Shown here piece by piece: positions 35,631-43,699 of a stretch of 55,878 nucleotides of DNA. Within the stretch, counting starts at the first letter, position 1; every line of letters begins with the position of its first letter. A program made the translations under genes and the position numbers. The stretch comes from Ruegeria sp. (lineage in GTDB: Bacteria; Pseudomonadota; Alphaproteobacteria; Rhodobacterales; Rhodobacteraceae), in contig NZ_JALCBM010000024.1 of the NCBI RefSeq assembly GCF_028066395.1, forward strand, positions 1 through 55,878, written 5' to 3'. The notes under the pieces were generated by a model. It saw only the letters and a program-made list of their open reading frames with translations, did no database searches and was not told the DNA's origin.

Positions 35631-36118
35631 TGCCCAAGCTGGACCTTTCACAAATCCCCATTCGGAGCGGCTCGGGCTATCCGGGCAAGCTGGCCCGCGC
35701 TGGCGATGGCCGCTTTGTCCAAGGTGTTGGCGATGCGGGCGGGTTGACCCAGTACGGCGTTAACATCGTTCGGCTGGAACCGGGTGGGCTGTCGTCACTG
35801 CGTCACTACCATATGGAGCAGGACGAGTTCGCCATCATCCTCAGCGGCACTTGCACGCTGATCGACGATGAAGGCGAGCATGAGATGCTGCCCGGTGACT
35901 GTGCTGCCTGGCCCGCAGGTGAGGCCAATGGCCATCACCTTGTGAACAACACCGATGCGCCCGCGACCTTTTTGGTGGTGGGCACGCGGACCCCGACCGA
36001 GACCGGCTATTACAGCGACATAGACATGATGGTGAAGTTTGATGCCGATGGCTTTCGCTTCACCCGCAAGGATGGCAGCCCGCTGACGGCTGACCAGATT
36101 GGAGATGACGATGACTGA
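35630..36118 (+). CDS. Single-domain cupin protein
   Basis: 162 residues with one conserved beta-barrel. The first metal motif is RHYHMEQDEFAIILSG (HxH-x3-E) and the second is GDCAAWPAGEANGHHLVNN, so a bound metal is expected. No reaction can be assigned; some such cupins act as isomerases, others as small-molecule sensors. It sits between the thiolase and the FadJ-type gene with overlaps at both ends (TGATG with the thiolase, 8 bp with fadJ), so it is a true operon member and probably linked to acyl-CoA oxidation. Confidence 0.85.
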   Translation: MPKLDLSQIPIRSGSGYPGKLARAGDGRFVQGVGDAGGLTQYGVNIVRLEPGGLSSLRHYHMEQDEFAIILSGTCTLIDDEGEHEMLPGDCAAWPAGEANGHHLVNNTDAPATFLVVGTRTPTETGYYSDIDMMVKFDADGFRFTRKDGSPLTADQIGDDDD

Positions 36119-38312
36119 TTTCACTCTGACAAAAGACGCGGACGGCGTCGCGCTGATCACCTGGGACGTGCCCGGGAAAACCATGAACGTGATGTCCTTT
36201 GACGGGCTGGCGCTGCTGAGCGATCTGATCGATCAGGCGCTGGCGGATGATGAGGTCAAGGGGATCGTTCTGACCAGCGGCAAGGAAGGCTCGTTTGCCG
36301 GTGGCATGGACCTGAACCTGCTGGCGGTGATGAAGGAACAGGCGGGCGACAACCCGGCCAAGGGCCTGTTCGAGGGCACGATGCAGATGCACGCCCTGCT
36401 GCGCAAGATCGAGATGGCGGGGATGGACCCCAAGACCAAGAAGGGCGGCAAGCCGATCGCCACCGCCCTGCCCGGCACCGCCGCCGGGATCGGTATGGAA
36501 CTGCCGTTGTCCACGCACCGCATCTTCGCGGCCGAGAACCCCAAAGCGAAATATGGCCTGCCCGAGATCATGGTCGGCATCTTCCCCGGCGCGGGCGGCA
36601 CCACGCGGATGGTGCGCAAGGTCGGCGCGATTGCGGCGGCTCCGCTGCTGCTGGAAGGCAAGATGCTGGACGTCAAAAAGGCCAAGGGCGCGGGTTACAT
36701 TGATGAGATCGCCGCCGATCCTGTGGCTGCCGCCAAGGACTGGGTGCTGAACGCCAAGGATGCCGATCTGGTCAAGCCGTGGGATGCCAAGGGCTATAAG
36801 ATGCCCGGCGGCGCGCCCTACCACCCCGCAGGCTTCATGAACTTCGTCGGAGCCTCGGCGATGGTGAACGGCAAGACCCAAGGCGCGTTCCCTGCGGCCA
36901 AAGCGCTGCTGAGCGCGGTTTACGAGGGGGCTCTGGTCGATTTCGACACCGCGCTGAAGATCGAGGCGCGCTGGTTTACATCCGTGCTGATGAACCCCTC
37001 CTCTGGTGCGATGATCCGGTCGCTGTTCCTGAACAAGGAAGCGCTGGAGAAAGGCGCTGTGCGCCCCGCAGGTGTGCCGGATCAATCGGTCAAGAAGATC
37101 GGTGTGCTGGGTGCGGGCATGATGGGCGCGGGCATCGCGCTGGTCAGCGCGCAGGCCGGAATGGAGGTTGTGCTGATCGACCGCGATCAGGAGGCCGCCG
37201 ACAAGGGCAAAGCCTATACCGAGGCCTATCTGGACAAGGGCATCAAGCGCGGCAAATCCACGCCGGAAAAGAAGGATGCCATGCTGGCGCGCATTACTGC
37301 GACGCCTGATCTGGACGCTCTGAAAGGCTGCGATCTGATCATCGAGGCCGTCTTTGAAGACCCCGGCGTCAAGGCCGAGATGACCAAAAAGGTCGAGGCG
37401 CTCATCCCTGAGGATTGCATCTTTGCCTCGAACACCTCGACCCTGCCGATCAGTGATCTGGCGAAGGCCAGCGTGCGGCCCGAGCAGTTTATCGGCATTC
37501 ACTTCTTCTCACCGGTTGAGAAGATGTTCCTGGTCGAGATCATCAAGGGCAAGGAAACCGGTGATCGCGCGGTGGCCAAGGCGCTGGACTATGTCCGTCA
37601 GATCCGCAAGACGCCCATCGTGGTCAATGACGCGCGGTTCTTCTACGCCAACCGTTGCATTATCCCGTATATCAACGAAGGCGTGCGGATGATTGCCGAG
37701 GGTATCAGCCCGGTTCTGATCGACAATGCCGCGCGACAGTTGGGCTTCCCCGTCGGGCCGATCCAACTGACCGATGAGACCTCGATTGATCTGGGTGCCA
37801 AAATCGCGCGGGCGACCAAAGCGGCGATGGGGAATGCTTATCCCGAAAGCCCCTCGGACGATCTGATCTTCTGGATGGAGGAACAGGGTCGTCTGGGCCG
37901 AAAGGCCAATGCCGGGTTCTTCGACTACGACGACAAGGGCAAGCGCGTCGAATACTGGAAAGGACTGGCCGAGAAATACCCGCTGGCCGAGGATCAGCCC
38001 GATCTGATCGAGGTGCAGGAACGCCTGATGTTCGCACAGGTTCTGGAAGCGGTCCGCGCGCTGGAAGAAGGCGTGCTGGAAGACATCCGCGAAGGCGATG
38101 TCGGCGCCATTCTGGGCTGGGGCTTTGCGCCGTGGTCCGGTGGCCCGCTCAGCTGGTTGGACATCATCGGCACGCCCTATGCCGCCGAACGCTGTGACCA
38201 ATTGGCCGAAGCTTATGGCGAACGTTTCACCTGCCCGCCGCTGCTGCGCGACATGGCTGAAAAGGGCCAAAGCTTCTACGGTCGCTTCGATCCCGAAGCC
38301 AAGGCGGCGTAA
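36111..38312 (+). CDS. fadJ: Bifunctional enoyl-CoA hydratase / 3-hydroxyacyl-CoA dehydrogenase (FadJ/FadB alpha type)
   Basis: 733 residues. The N-terminal crotonase domain has GSFAGGMDLNLL and the two catalytic acids Glu130 (GIGMELPLSTHR) and Glu152 (YGLPEIMVGIFPGAGGT). The dehydrogenase domain begins near residue 333 with IGVLGAGMMGAGIALVSAQAG for NAD, and the active His464 is in IGIHFFSPVEKM. The C-terminal dehydrogenase repeats follow (FFYANRCIIPYINEG). It hydrates enoyl-CoA and oxidises the product to 3-ketoacyl-CoA, the substrate of the nearby thiolase. GGAG at 36101 with a 6-nt spacer supports ATG 36111. Confidence 0.95.
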   Translation: MTDFTLTKDADGVALITWDVPGKTMNVMSFDGLALLSDLIDQALADDEVKGIVLTSGKEGSFAGGMDLNLLAVMKEQAGDNPAKGLFEGTMQMHALLRKIEMAGMDPKTKKGGKPIATALPGTAAGIGMELPLSTHRIFAAENPKAKYGLPEIMVGIFPGAGGTTRMVRKVGAIAAAPLLLEGKMLDVKKAKGAGYIDEIAADPVAAAKDWVLNAKDADLVKPWDAKGYKMPGGAPYHPAGFMNFVGASAMVNGKTQGAFPAAKALLSAVYEGALVDFDTALKIEARWFTSVLMNPSSGAMIRSLFLNKEALEKGAVRPAGVPDQSVKKIGVLGAGMMGAGIALVSAQAGMEVVLIDRDQEAADKGKAYTEAYLDKGIKRGKSTPEKKDAMLARITATPDLDALKGCDLIIEAVFEDPGVKAEMTKKVEALIPEDCIFASNTSTLPISDLAKASVRPEQFIGIHFFSPVEKMFLVEIIKGKETGDRAVAKALDYVRQIRKTPIVVNDARFFYANRCIIPYINEGVRMIAEGISPVLIDNAARQLGFPVGPIQLTDETSIDLGAKIARATKAAMGNAYPESPSDDLIFWMEEQGRLGRKANAGFFDYDDKGKRVEYWKGLAEKYPLAEDQPDLIEVQERLMFAQVLEAVRALEEGVLEDIREGDVGAILGWGFAPWSGGPLSWLDIIGTPYAAERCDQLAEAYGERFTCPPLLRDMAEKGQSFYGRFDPEAKAA

Positions 38313-38318
38313 CGAGAA

Positions 38319-38353
38319 AAGCTGGCGCATAATACCCCCTCATGCGCCAGCTT
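38319..38353 (+). terminator. Strong hairpin after fadJ
   Basis: AAGCTGGCGCAT (38319-38330) pairs perfectly with ATGCGCCAGCTT (38342-38353), a 12-bp stem with an 11-nt loop, starting 6 nt after the fadJ stop. There is no T-run, so it may act as a weak terminator or as a 3'-end stabiliser. Confidence 0.6.
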
Positions 38354-38354
38354 C

Positions 38355-38389
38355 CCCACCATAGGACCGTCGGTCCTATTCCTGGTGGG
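38355..38389. terminator. Nested double hairpin overlapping the 3' end of the Hint gene
   Basis: TAGGACC (38362-38368) pairs with GGTCCTA (38372-38378), and this hairpin is enclosed by CCCACCA (38355-38361) paired with TGGTGGG (38383-38389). The minus-strand Hint gene stop (38376-38378) lies inside it. With the preceding hairpin it fills the 63-bp convergent gap and probably ends transcription from both sides. Confidence 0.5.
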
Positions 38390-39191
38390 TAATCATCATC
38401 CATTCAGGCCGCAGAAACAGCGTCGGCATCGGGGGCCGTCCCGGACGCCCCGGTCGCCGGATGCCAGATGGCGGGCGGATCGGGAAGATCGGGTCCTGTG
38501 GGATGGGTGCAGGCAGCGCGCCCAGCGGGTTGGCAATCGCCGTGACGCTGCCCTTGCTTGCAATCGCATCAATCAGCGGCGCCGCGCTTTCGTCATCGGC
38601 CACCTGATAGGCCCGTTGCCCCGAGGCAGTGCCCATCCCGAACCGGGCCGCCGGGCAATAGGCCTGCAACCCGCCTTCGATAAAGACCACCTGATCCTGA
38701 TCGAAAAACAGCGTACTGACCTCAAAACAGGTCCCCGGCGCGCGTGAATTGAGATGGCAGATACCGCTCAGCAACCGCGCGGGCACGACCGAGACACCAT
38801 CATCCGAAGGATCAACCTTGCTGTGGTCCAGCGCCATCCCCTGTTCGGGCATCAGCCAGACCGCGCGCCCGTTATAGGCAGCCCGGGCGGGCACCTGAAC
38901 CGGCAGATTCTCGGGCCGGATTTCGCCGGCGGGTATGGTGATCACATCTGTCGACACCCGGCGGATTTCCTTGAACCCGTTATCCCGCGTCCGCACCAGA
39001 TCGCCGGTTTTCAGATGCTCCACCCGTTTCCACCCGGCGGTCGTGGCGACCTTGGTCCCGTGAACCAGTCCACCCCGTCGGCATGACAACCCCTGATGCA
39101 GATGCGTCGGACCGGCCTCTGGCCTGCGGTCCGAAAAACTCGAAATACTCACAACTTCCAACACGTGCCGAACCCCCTTTGGCACAAACAA
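38376..39191 (-). CDS. Hint (hedgehog/intein) domain protein
   Basis: About 271 residues. From about residue 45 the sequence GTKVATTAGWKRVEHLKTGDLVRTRDNGFKEIRRV is the start of a Hint_2-type domain, abundant in Rhodobacteraceae, followed by VPARAAYNGRAVWLMPEQGMALDH. The C-terminal 40 residues are Pro/Arg-rich. Hint domains can self-process, but the usual catalytic Cys directly before the GTxVxT motif is eight residues away here (SCRRGGLVHGTKV), so activity is doubtful. No ATG opens the frame: TTG 39191 or GTG 39185 are the candidates, with GGAG just upstream. Function unknown. Confidence 0.7.
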   Translation of the reverse strand: MFVPKGVRHVLEVVSISSFSDRRPEAGPTHLHQGLSCRRGGLVHGTKVATTAGWKRVEHLKTGDLVRTRDNGFKEIRRVSTDVITIPAGEIRPENLPVQVPARAAYNGRAVWLMPEQGMALDHSKVDPSDDGVSVVPARLLSGICHLNSRAPGTCFEVSTLFFDQDQVVFIEGGLQAYCPAARFGMGTASGQRAYQVADDESAAPLIDAIASKGSVTAIANPLGALPAPIPQDPIFPIRPPSGIRRPGRPGRPPMPTLFLRPEWMMITHQE

Positions 39192-39279
39192 AACACTCCG
39201 TCAGGGCTAGCATGGAAATTTCAGGGAGGGCTTAGTTTTGACACATTTGGCTCAAATTGAGGCGATTTCAGGTCATGTT

Positions 39280-39307
39280 AACCAGTATTGCGCATACAAT
39301 ACTGGTT
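39280..39307. repeat. 11-bp perfect inverted repeat between Hint and sulfotransferase genes
   Basis: AACCAGTATTG (39280-39290) and CAATACTGGTT (39297-39307) are exact inverse copies around a 6-nt CGCATA centre. It lies 31 bp beyond the 3' end of the sulfotransferase gene and about 90 bp upstream of the Hint gene start, both on the minus strand. It could end the first transcript or serve as an operator for the second. There is no T-run. Confidence 0.5.
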
Positions 39308-39337
39308 CAATGCAAGGCTTTGAACCTTTGGTGGAAA

Positions 39338-40000
39338 CTATGGGATCGTGACGGGATCAAAGCTATAGCCGAATCTCTGAATATCCTCGGCGCAGGCCTG
39401 TGCAATCGCGGCGCGAGACCGGGCCGAATAGTATGGCCGGTAATCCGCGCGCCGGTCCGAGGGGTTCAAATGCGGCAATTCCACCCGAAACCCGAGGTGA
39501 TCAAACAGCGGCCTTGTATCCTCGTCGAACCGTTCCAGCCGGATATAGGCATTGCATTGCTCGACCCCATCGGCGCGGGTCATGTAGCTGCGCGCCGGGG
39601 TTTGCCGGAAAGATCGCAATGTGGCGGGGTGCAGGATGAACGGCTCGAACGCCAAGGTCTTGGCCAACGACACGGCAGGGTGATCAAAGCTTTGATCGCG
39701 CAGCCAGTGGTAATAGCTGACGGCCCTGTCCCACGGGTTGCGCACCAGGGTAAAGGTGAACATGGCCTGTATCTGATCCGCAGAAACCAGCCCGTCGATA
39801 TCACTCAACGTGGCGTGTTTCCACAACCGCCCTCGGGCCTTCAGCGCCTTGACGCGCTTGCGCCGCCGCTGCGCTTTTGGGGTATCACCCAACAGGATGT
39901 CATCTTTCATCGCCCGCTGTTCCAATGCACTGGCCAGCGACGTGCCCCCGGTTTTCGGGATATGCACAAAGATATAGGACCGGCCGGTCGAGATGATCAC
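39338..40000 (-). CDS. Small sulfotransferase (sulfotransfer_2-like family)
   Basis: 220 residues. The N-terminus VIISTGRSYIFVHIPKTGGT contains the 5'-phosphosulfate loop HIPKTGGT at residues 13-20; FTFTLVRNPWDRAVSYYHWL supplies the 3'-phosphate site (R-NPWDR). This is the pattern of carbohydrate O-sulfotransferases that use PAPS. The start is GTG 40000, overlapping the stop of the EamA gene as GTGA; the open frame reaching 40114 lacks family similarity beyond that point. The acceptor is unknown, probably a surface polysaccharide or lipid. Confidence 0.83.
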   Translation of the reverse strand: MIISTGRSYIFVHIPKTGGTSLASALEQRAMKDDILLGDTPKAQRRRKRVKALKARGRLWKHATLSDIDGLVSADQIQAMFTFTLVRNPWDRAVSYYHWLRDQSFDHPAVSLAKTLAFEPFILHPATLRSFRQTPARSYMTRADGVEQCNAYIRLERFDEDTRPLFDHLGFRVELPHLNPSDRRADYRPYYSARSRAAIAQACAEDIQRFGYSFDPVTIP

Positions 40001-40911
40001 GACGCCGCCACTTCTGCGCGTCCGGCCCGCCATCCCAGCACCGCGCCCGCGGTGGCGATCAGCCCGATCCCGGTGATCTGCATCACGCCGATGGTCTGCC
40101 CAAAGGCCACCCATGCAAACAGGGGGCCAAAGATCATCACGGAATATTCGAACACCGCCACATATGACGGCTCACCCAGTTGATATGCCTTGATCAGCAT
40201 GAAGACCGCAGCGGTGGACCCCACCGCCTGTATCACGATCCAGGGCAGTGCGGGTTGCATCGCCCAGACCCAGCCTCGGGTAGCAAAGCCACCCTCTGTG
40301 GGCATGAATGTAAAGAGTGTCACGCCAATCGCCCCGGCCAGGGCCAGCATCAGGATCATCCCGGTCAACAGGGCAAGCGTGCTTTCTTCGGCGCAATGGC
40401 TGCGGGTAATGATTGCGCTGAGCGCATAAAAAAACCCGCCCGCGACAGGCAGCAGGGTGCGGAAGTCAAACTCTGCCGGGTTGGGTTGCAACACACATAA
40501 GGTCCCGAGGAACCCGATCAGCACCGCCGCGATACGCCATGGGCCAATCGGTTGCCTCATCGCCAGCGCCGAGATCAGCAGAACAAAGATGGGCGAGGTG
40601 AACAGCCCTGCCAGCGCCTGTGCAATCGGCAAAATGGCCAAGGCGGTAAAATAGAACAGCAAGGCCACCGTGATCAGCACACTGCGCAAAACAACCGGAC
40701 CCGGACGTTTGGGCCACATCCCCCCCAGCCCCAGCAGCGACAAGCCAACAACCAGCGGCAGCATCAGCGCGGCGCGGCTCAGATGGAATTGCCACAGGCC
40801 GATCGTGTCGGCCAGCAGGATGACGAAATTGTCGATCACCCCGATGATGGCCATGGACCCGACCATCAGAAATGACGCCAGTGTCGGAGAAGTGGGTTTG
40901 CCTGCCTGCAT
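39997..40911 (-). CDS. EamA/DMT superfamily transporter
   Basis: 304 residues with ten predicted helices in two EamA repeats. The first repeat begins near SFLMVGSMAIIGVIDNFVIL and the second near LPVAGGFFYALSAIITRSHC. It is likely an inner-membrane exporter of small metabolites; the substrate cannot be inferred. It is co-transcribed with the sulfotransferase behind it (GTGA overlap) and has its own promoter region of about 146 bp shared divergently with the gene at 41058. Confidence 0.88.
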   Translation of the reverse strand: MQAGKPTSPTLASFLMVGSMAIIGVIDNFVILLADTIGLWQFHLSRAALMLPLVVGLSLLGLGGMWPKRPGPVVLRSVLITVALLFYFTALAILPIAQALAGLFTSPIFVLLISALAMRQPIGPWRIAAVLIGFLGTLCVLQPNPAEFDFRTLLPVAGGFFYALSAIITRSHCAEESTLALLTGMILMLALAGAIGVTLFTFMPTEGGFATRGWVWAMQPALPWIVIQAVGSTAAVFMLIKAYQLGEPSYVAVFEYSVMIFGPLFAWVAFGQTIGVMQITGIGLIATAGAVLGWRAGRAEVAAS

Positions 40912-41057
40912 GTCCGCGAATTAGTCCTGATCCACAGCCCGGCAACCCCGAACCTTGGCGCCATCCAGCACCAAAGTGATTGGTGATGCAACAGGTTTGC
41001 GCCCCGGGAATTCACCATGCTATGCTTCCATAAAACGATAACGAGTAGCATTTCCCG

Positions 41058-42077
41058 ATGACGATGACGGCCCTGAAACAGTATCAGCGGATCGAGGCGA
41101 CCGGATTGTGGCGCCCCTCGCCCGACGAACAACGGCGCGAGGTTGTGGTGTCTATCGGTGAGGCGACGTTGACGATCTCGGATTTCAACGACCGGGCGCT
41201 GACGCATTGGTCACTTGCCGCGTTAGAGCGGCAGAACCCGGGCGCGTTTCCGGCGGTGTTCAACCCCGATGGCGATCCGGGTGAGACGCTGGAACTGGCG
41301 CAGTCTGAGACCACCATGCTGGACGCCATCGACCGCCTGCAACGCGCCATCGACCGCGCCCGCCCGCATCCCGGGCGGCTGCGCTGGTTGTCGGTTGCGG
41401 GCGTGGTGCTGGCTGTGCTCGCGGTGCTGCTGCTGTGGCTGCCGGGGGCGTTGCAACGCCATGTGGTCTCGGTGGTGCCCGAGATCAAACGGCAAGAGAT
41501 CGGCGCCACCATCCTGCAACGGATCGAGCGTGTGTCGGGCCGTGCCTGTACCTCAGCCGATGCGCAGGCCTCATTGGATCAACTGGCGCGGCGCACCGGT
41601 GTGGACCGGGTTGTCATCCTTCCTGCGGGTGTGCCCGACAGCCTCAACCTGCCGGGGGGTACGGTCCTGTTGAACCGGGCCTTGGTCGAGGATCACGAGG
41701 ACCCCGCCGTTGCCGCCGGATACATCATCGCCGCCCGCGCGCGGGCCGATCAGAAAGACCCGCTGGACGATCTGCTGGACCGGACCGGGCCTGCCTCGGC
41801 CTTCCGCTTGCTGACCACCGGTCAACTGACATCCGAGAATATCGACAGCTATACCGAGCAGGTCCTGTCCGAACCCCGCCCCGCCATCGCTGATGGCGAT
41901 CTGCTGGCAGTCTTTGCACAGGCCGCCCTGCCCTCGACCCCCTACGCCTATGCGCGCGACATCACGGGCGAGACGGTGCTGGGCCTGATTGAGGCCGACC
42001 CGATGGCAGGTCGCACGCTGGAACAGGTGCTGCCGGACCGCGATTGGGTCCGGCTGCAGAATATCTGTGGTGAATAA
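41058..42077 (+). CDS. Single-pass membrane protein resembling an M48 peptidase without the zinc motif
   Basis: 339 residues. An N-terminal soluble part (1-107) is followed by one membrane helix at about 110-130 and a C-terminal domain. That domain has GVDRVVILPAGVPDSLNLPGG and TVLLNRALVEDHEDPAVAAG, which mirrors the segment of M48 (HtpX/BepA-like) peptidases just before the HExxH zinc site. Here the HExxH position reads YIIAA (about 222-226), so no zinc chemistry is expected. The relation to M48 is my inference from this pattern. It has its own promoter region and is convergent with upp. Confidence 0.72.
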   Translation: MTMTALKQYQRIEATGLWRPSPDEQRREVVVSIGEATLTISDFNDRALTHWSLAALERQNPGAFPAVFNPDGDPGETLELAQSETTMLDAIDRLQRAIDRARPHPGRLRWLSVAGVVLAVLAVLLLWLPGALQRHVVSVVPEIKRQEIGATILQRIERVSGRACTSADAQASLDQLARRTGVDRVVILPAGVPDSLNLPGGTVLLNRALVEDHEDPAVAAGYIIAARARADQKDPLDDLLDRTGPASAFRLLTTGQLTSENIDSYTEQVLSEPRPAIADGDLLAVFAQAALPSTPYAYARDITGETVLGLIEADPMAGRTLEQVLPDRDWVRLQNICGE

Positions 42078-42083
42078 GTCCGG

Positions 42084-42716
42084 TTACTTGGTCCCGAACA
42101 TCCGGTCGCCTGCGTCCCCCAGACCGGGCATGATGTAACCCTTGGAGTTCAGCTCCCGATCCAGCGCGGCGGTGACGATCTTGACGTCCGGGTGCGCCTC
42201 TTTCATCCGCGCGACGCCTTCGGGCGCGGCCAGCAGGCAGAGGAAACGGATATCGGTCGCGCCGGCCTCTTTCAGCAGATCAATCGCGGCGGCCGAGCTA
42301 TTCCCCGTCGCCAGCATCGGGTCAACGGCGATAACCAGGCGGTCCTTCAGCCCCTCAGGGGCCTTGAAGTAATACTGCACCGGCTTCAGCGTTTCCTCAT
42401 CGCGGTACAGGCCAACAAACCCAACACGCGCCGAGGGGATCAGCTCCAGCACCCCGTCCAGCATCCCGTTGCCCGCCCGCAGGATCGAGACCAGCGCCAG
42501 TTTCTTGCCCGCGAGGATGGGGGCGTCCATCTCCTCCATCGGGGTTTCGATATGGCGGGTGGTCAGCGACATCTCGCGCGTGACCTCATAGGCCAGCAGC
42601 AGCGTGATCTCGCGCAACAACTGCCGGAACACGGCGGTCGAGGTGCCCTTGTCCCGCATAAGCGTCAGCTTGTGCTGCACCAGCGGGTGATCGACGACGG
42701 TCAGATGGTCGCTCAT
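42084..42716 (-). CDS. upp: Uracil phosphoribosyltransferase
   Basis: 210 residues, normal length. It joins uracil to PRPP to form UMP. The PRPP loop is [22 protein letters not shown], and [14 protein letters not shown] and the C-terminal [17 protein letters not shown] are diagnostic of Upp. Overlaps the stop of add by ATGA and is the last gene of the cdd-deoA-deoB-add-upp salvage operon. Confidence 0.97.
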   Translation of the reverse strand: MSDHLTVVDHPLVQHKLTLMRDKGTSTAVFRQLLREITLLLAYEVTREMSLTTRHIETPMEEMDAPILAGKKLALVSILRAGNGMLDGVLELIPSARVGFVGLYRDEETLKPVQYYFKAPEGLKDRLVIAVDPMLATGNSSAAAIDLLKEAGATDIRFLCLLAAPEGVARMKEAHPDVKIVTAALDRELNSKGYIMPGLGDAGDRMFGTK

Positions 42717-43699
42717 GTTCTCTCCAGTCTTGTCTTGACCCGCGCGCGGGTGTCTTCATCGCAAAAGGCCGCATTCAGGGCGGTTTCGTTCAGGGCGGCG
42801 AAATCCTCGGCATCCCAGCCGAAGGCCTGGTTCAGCATCTCATATTCGCGGCGCATGGTGGTATGGAAAAACGGCGGGTCGTCAGTGGACACGGTGACCT
42901 TGACGCCCGCGTCGCGCAGCCGCGCGATCGGGTGGGCCGCGAAATCGGGGAACAGGCCCAGCACCACGTTCGACCCCGGGCAGACCTCAAGCGTCACATC
43001 CCGGTCAACGAGTTCGCGCAGCAGATCGGGGTCTTCGATGGCGCGCACACCGTGGCCGATGCGTTCGACGCCTAGGTCACGCACCGCGTCGCGCACGCTG
43101 TTGGGACCGCCAAATTCCCCCGCATGAGTGGTCAGGCGCAAACCAGCCTCGCGCGCGCAATCAAAGGCCCATTTGAAATCACCCTGAGCGCCAATGGATT
43201 CGTTGCCGCCCATGCCGAACCCGGTGATCCAGTCGCCCGCGGTTTCCGCCGCGCAAAAGGCGCTGGCCTTGGCCTGTTCGGCGCCGAAATGGCGCACGCA
43301 GGTGACGACACCGCGCAGGGTGATGCCGAATTTGTCTTCGGCCTCATCAGCAGCGTCCTGAATGGCGGTCAGGTAGTCGCGCCACGCATGCAAATCGCCG
43401 CCGCCGCAGAAATCGGGGCTGAGGAAGGTCTCGGAATAGACTACTCCATTCGCCGCGCTTTCTTCCAGAATGGCCAGCGTCAGGCGGCGGAAATCCTCGG
43501 GCGACTTCAACACTTCGCAGGCGGCCTCATAGACCGACAGGAAATGGGCAAAGTCGCGAAAATCATAGGACCCGTCCGGCTTGAAGATGCCACTCAAGTC
43601 GATGCGCTTTTCGTGGGCCAGTTGGCGGATGAACGCGGGCGGGGCCGCGCCTTCGTGATGCAGGTGCAGTTCGATTTTCGGCAGGTCTGCGACGGTCAT
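42713..43699 (-). CDS. add: Adenosine deaminase
   Basis: 328 residues. Zinc-binding and catalytic motifs of the amidohydrolase fold are in place: ELHLHHEG with His12 and His14, [21 protein letters not shown] and VSTDDPPFF. It converts adenosine or deoxyadenosine to inosine. Some members of this family act on adenine instead. ATG 43699 is chosen at the conserved N-terminus; the open frame reaches 43852 inside deoB. Overlaps deoB and upp by ATGA on each side. Confidence 0.92.
   Translation of the reverse strand: MTVADLPKIELHLHHEGAAPPAFIRQLAHEKRIDLSGIFKPDGSYDFRDFAHFLSVYEAACEVLKSPEDFRRLTLAILEESAANGVVYSETFLSPDFCGGGDLHAWRDYLTAIQDAADEAEDKFGITLRGVVTCVRHFGAEQAKASAFCAAETAGDWITGFGMGGNESIGAQGDFKWAFDCAREAGLRLTTHAGEFGGPNSVRDAVRDLGVERIGHGVRAIEDPDLLRELVDRDVTLEVCPGSNVVLGLFPDFAAHPIARLRDAGVKVTVSTDDPPFFHTTMRREYEMLNQAFGWDAEDFAALNETALNAAFCDEDTRARVKTRLERT

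Noticed and set aside
38980..39213. 77-codon frame starting with ATG 39213 ahead of the Hint gene
   Set aside because: It is another frame of the same strand within the Hint-domain region; the Hint domain is in the frame ending at 38376. I saw no homology pattern that would point to a frameshift.
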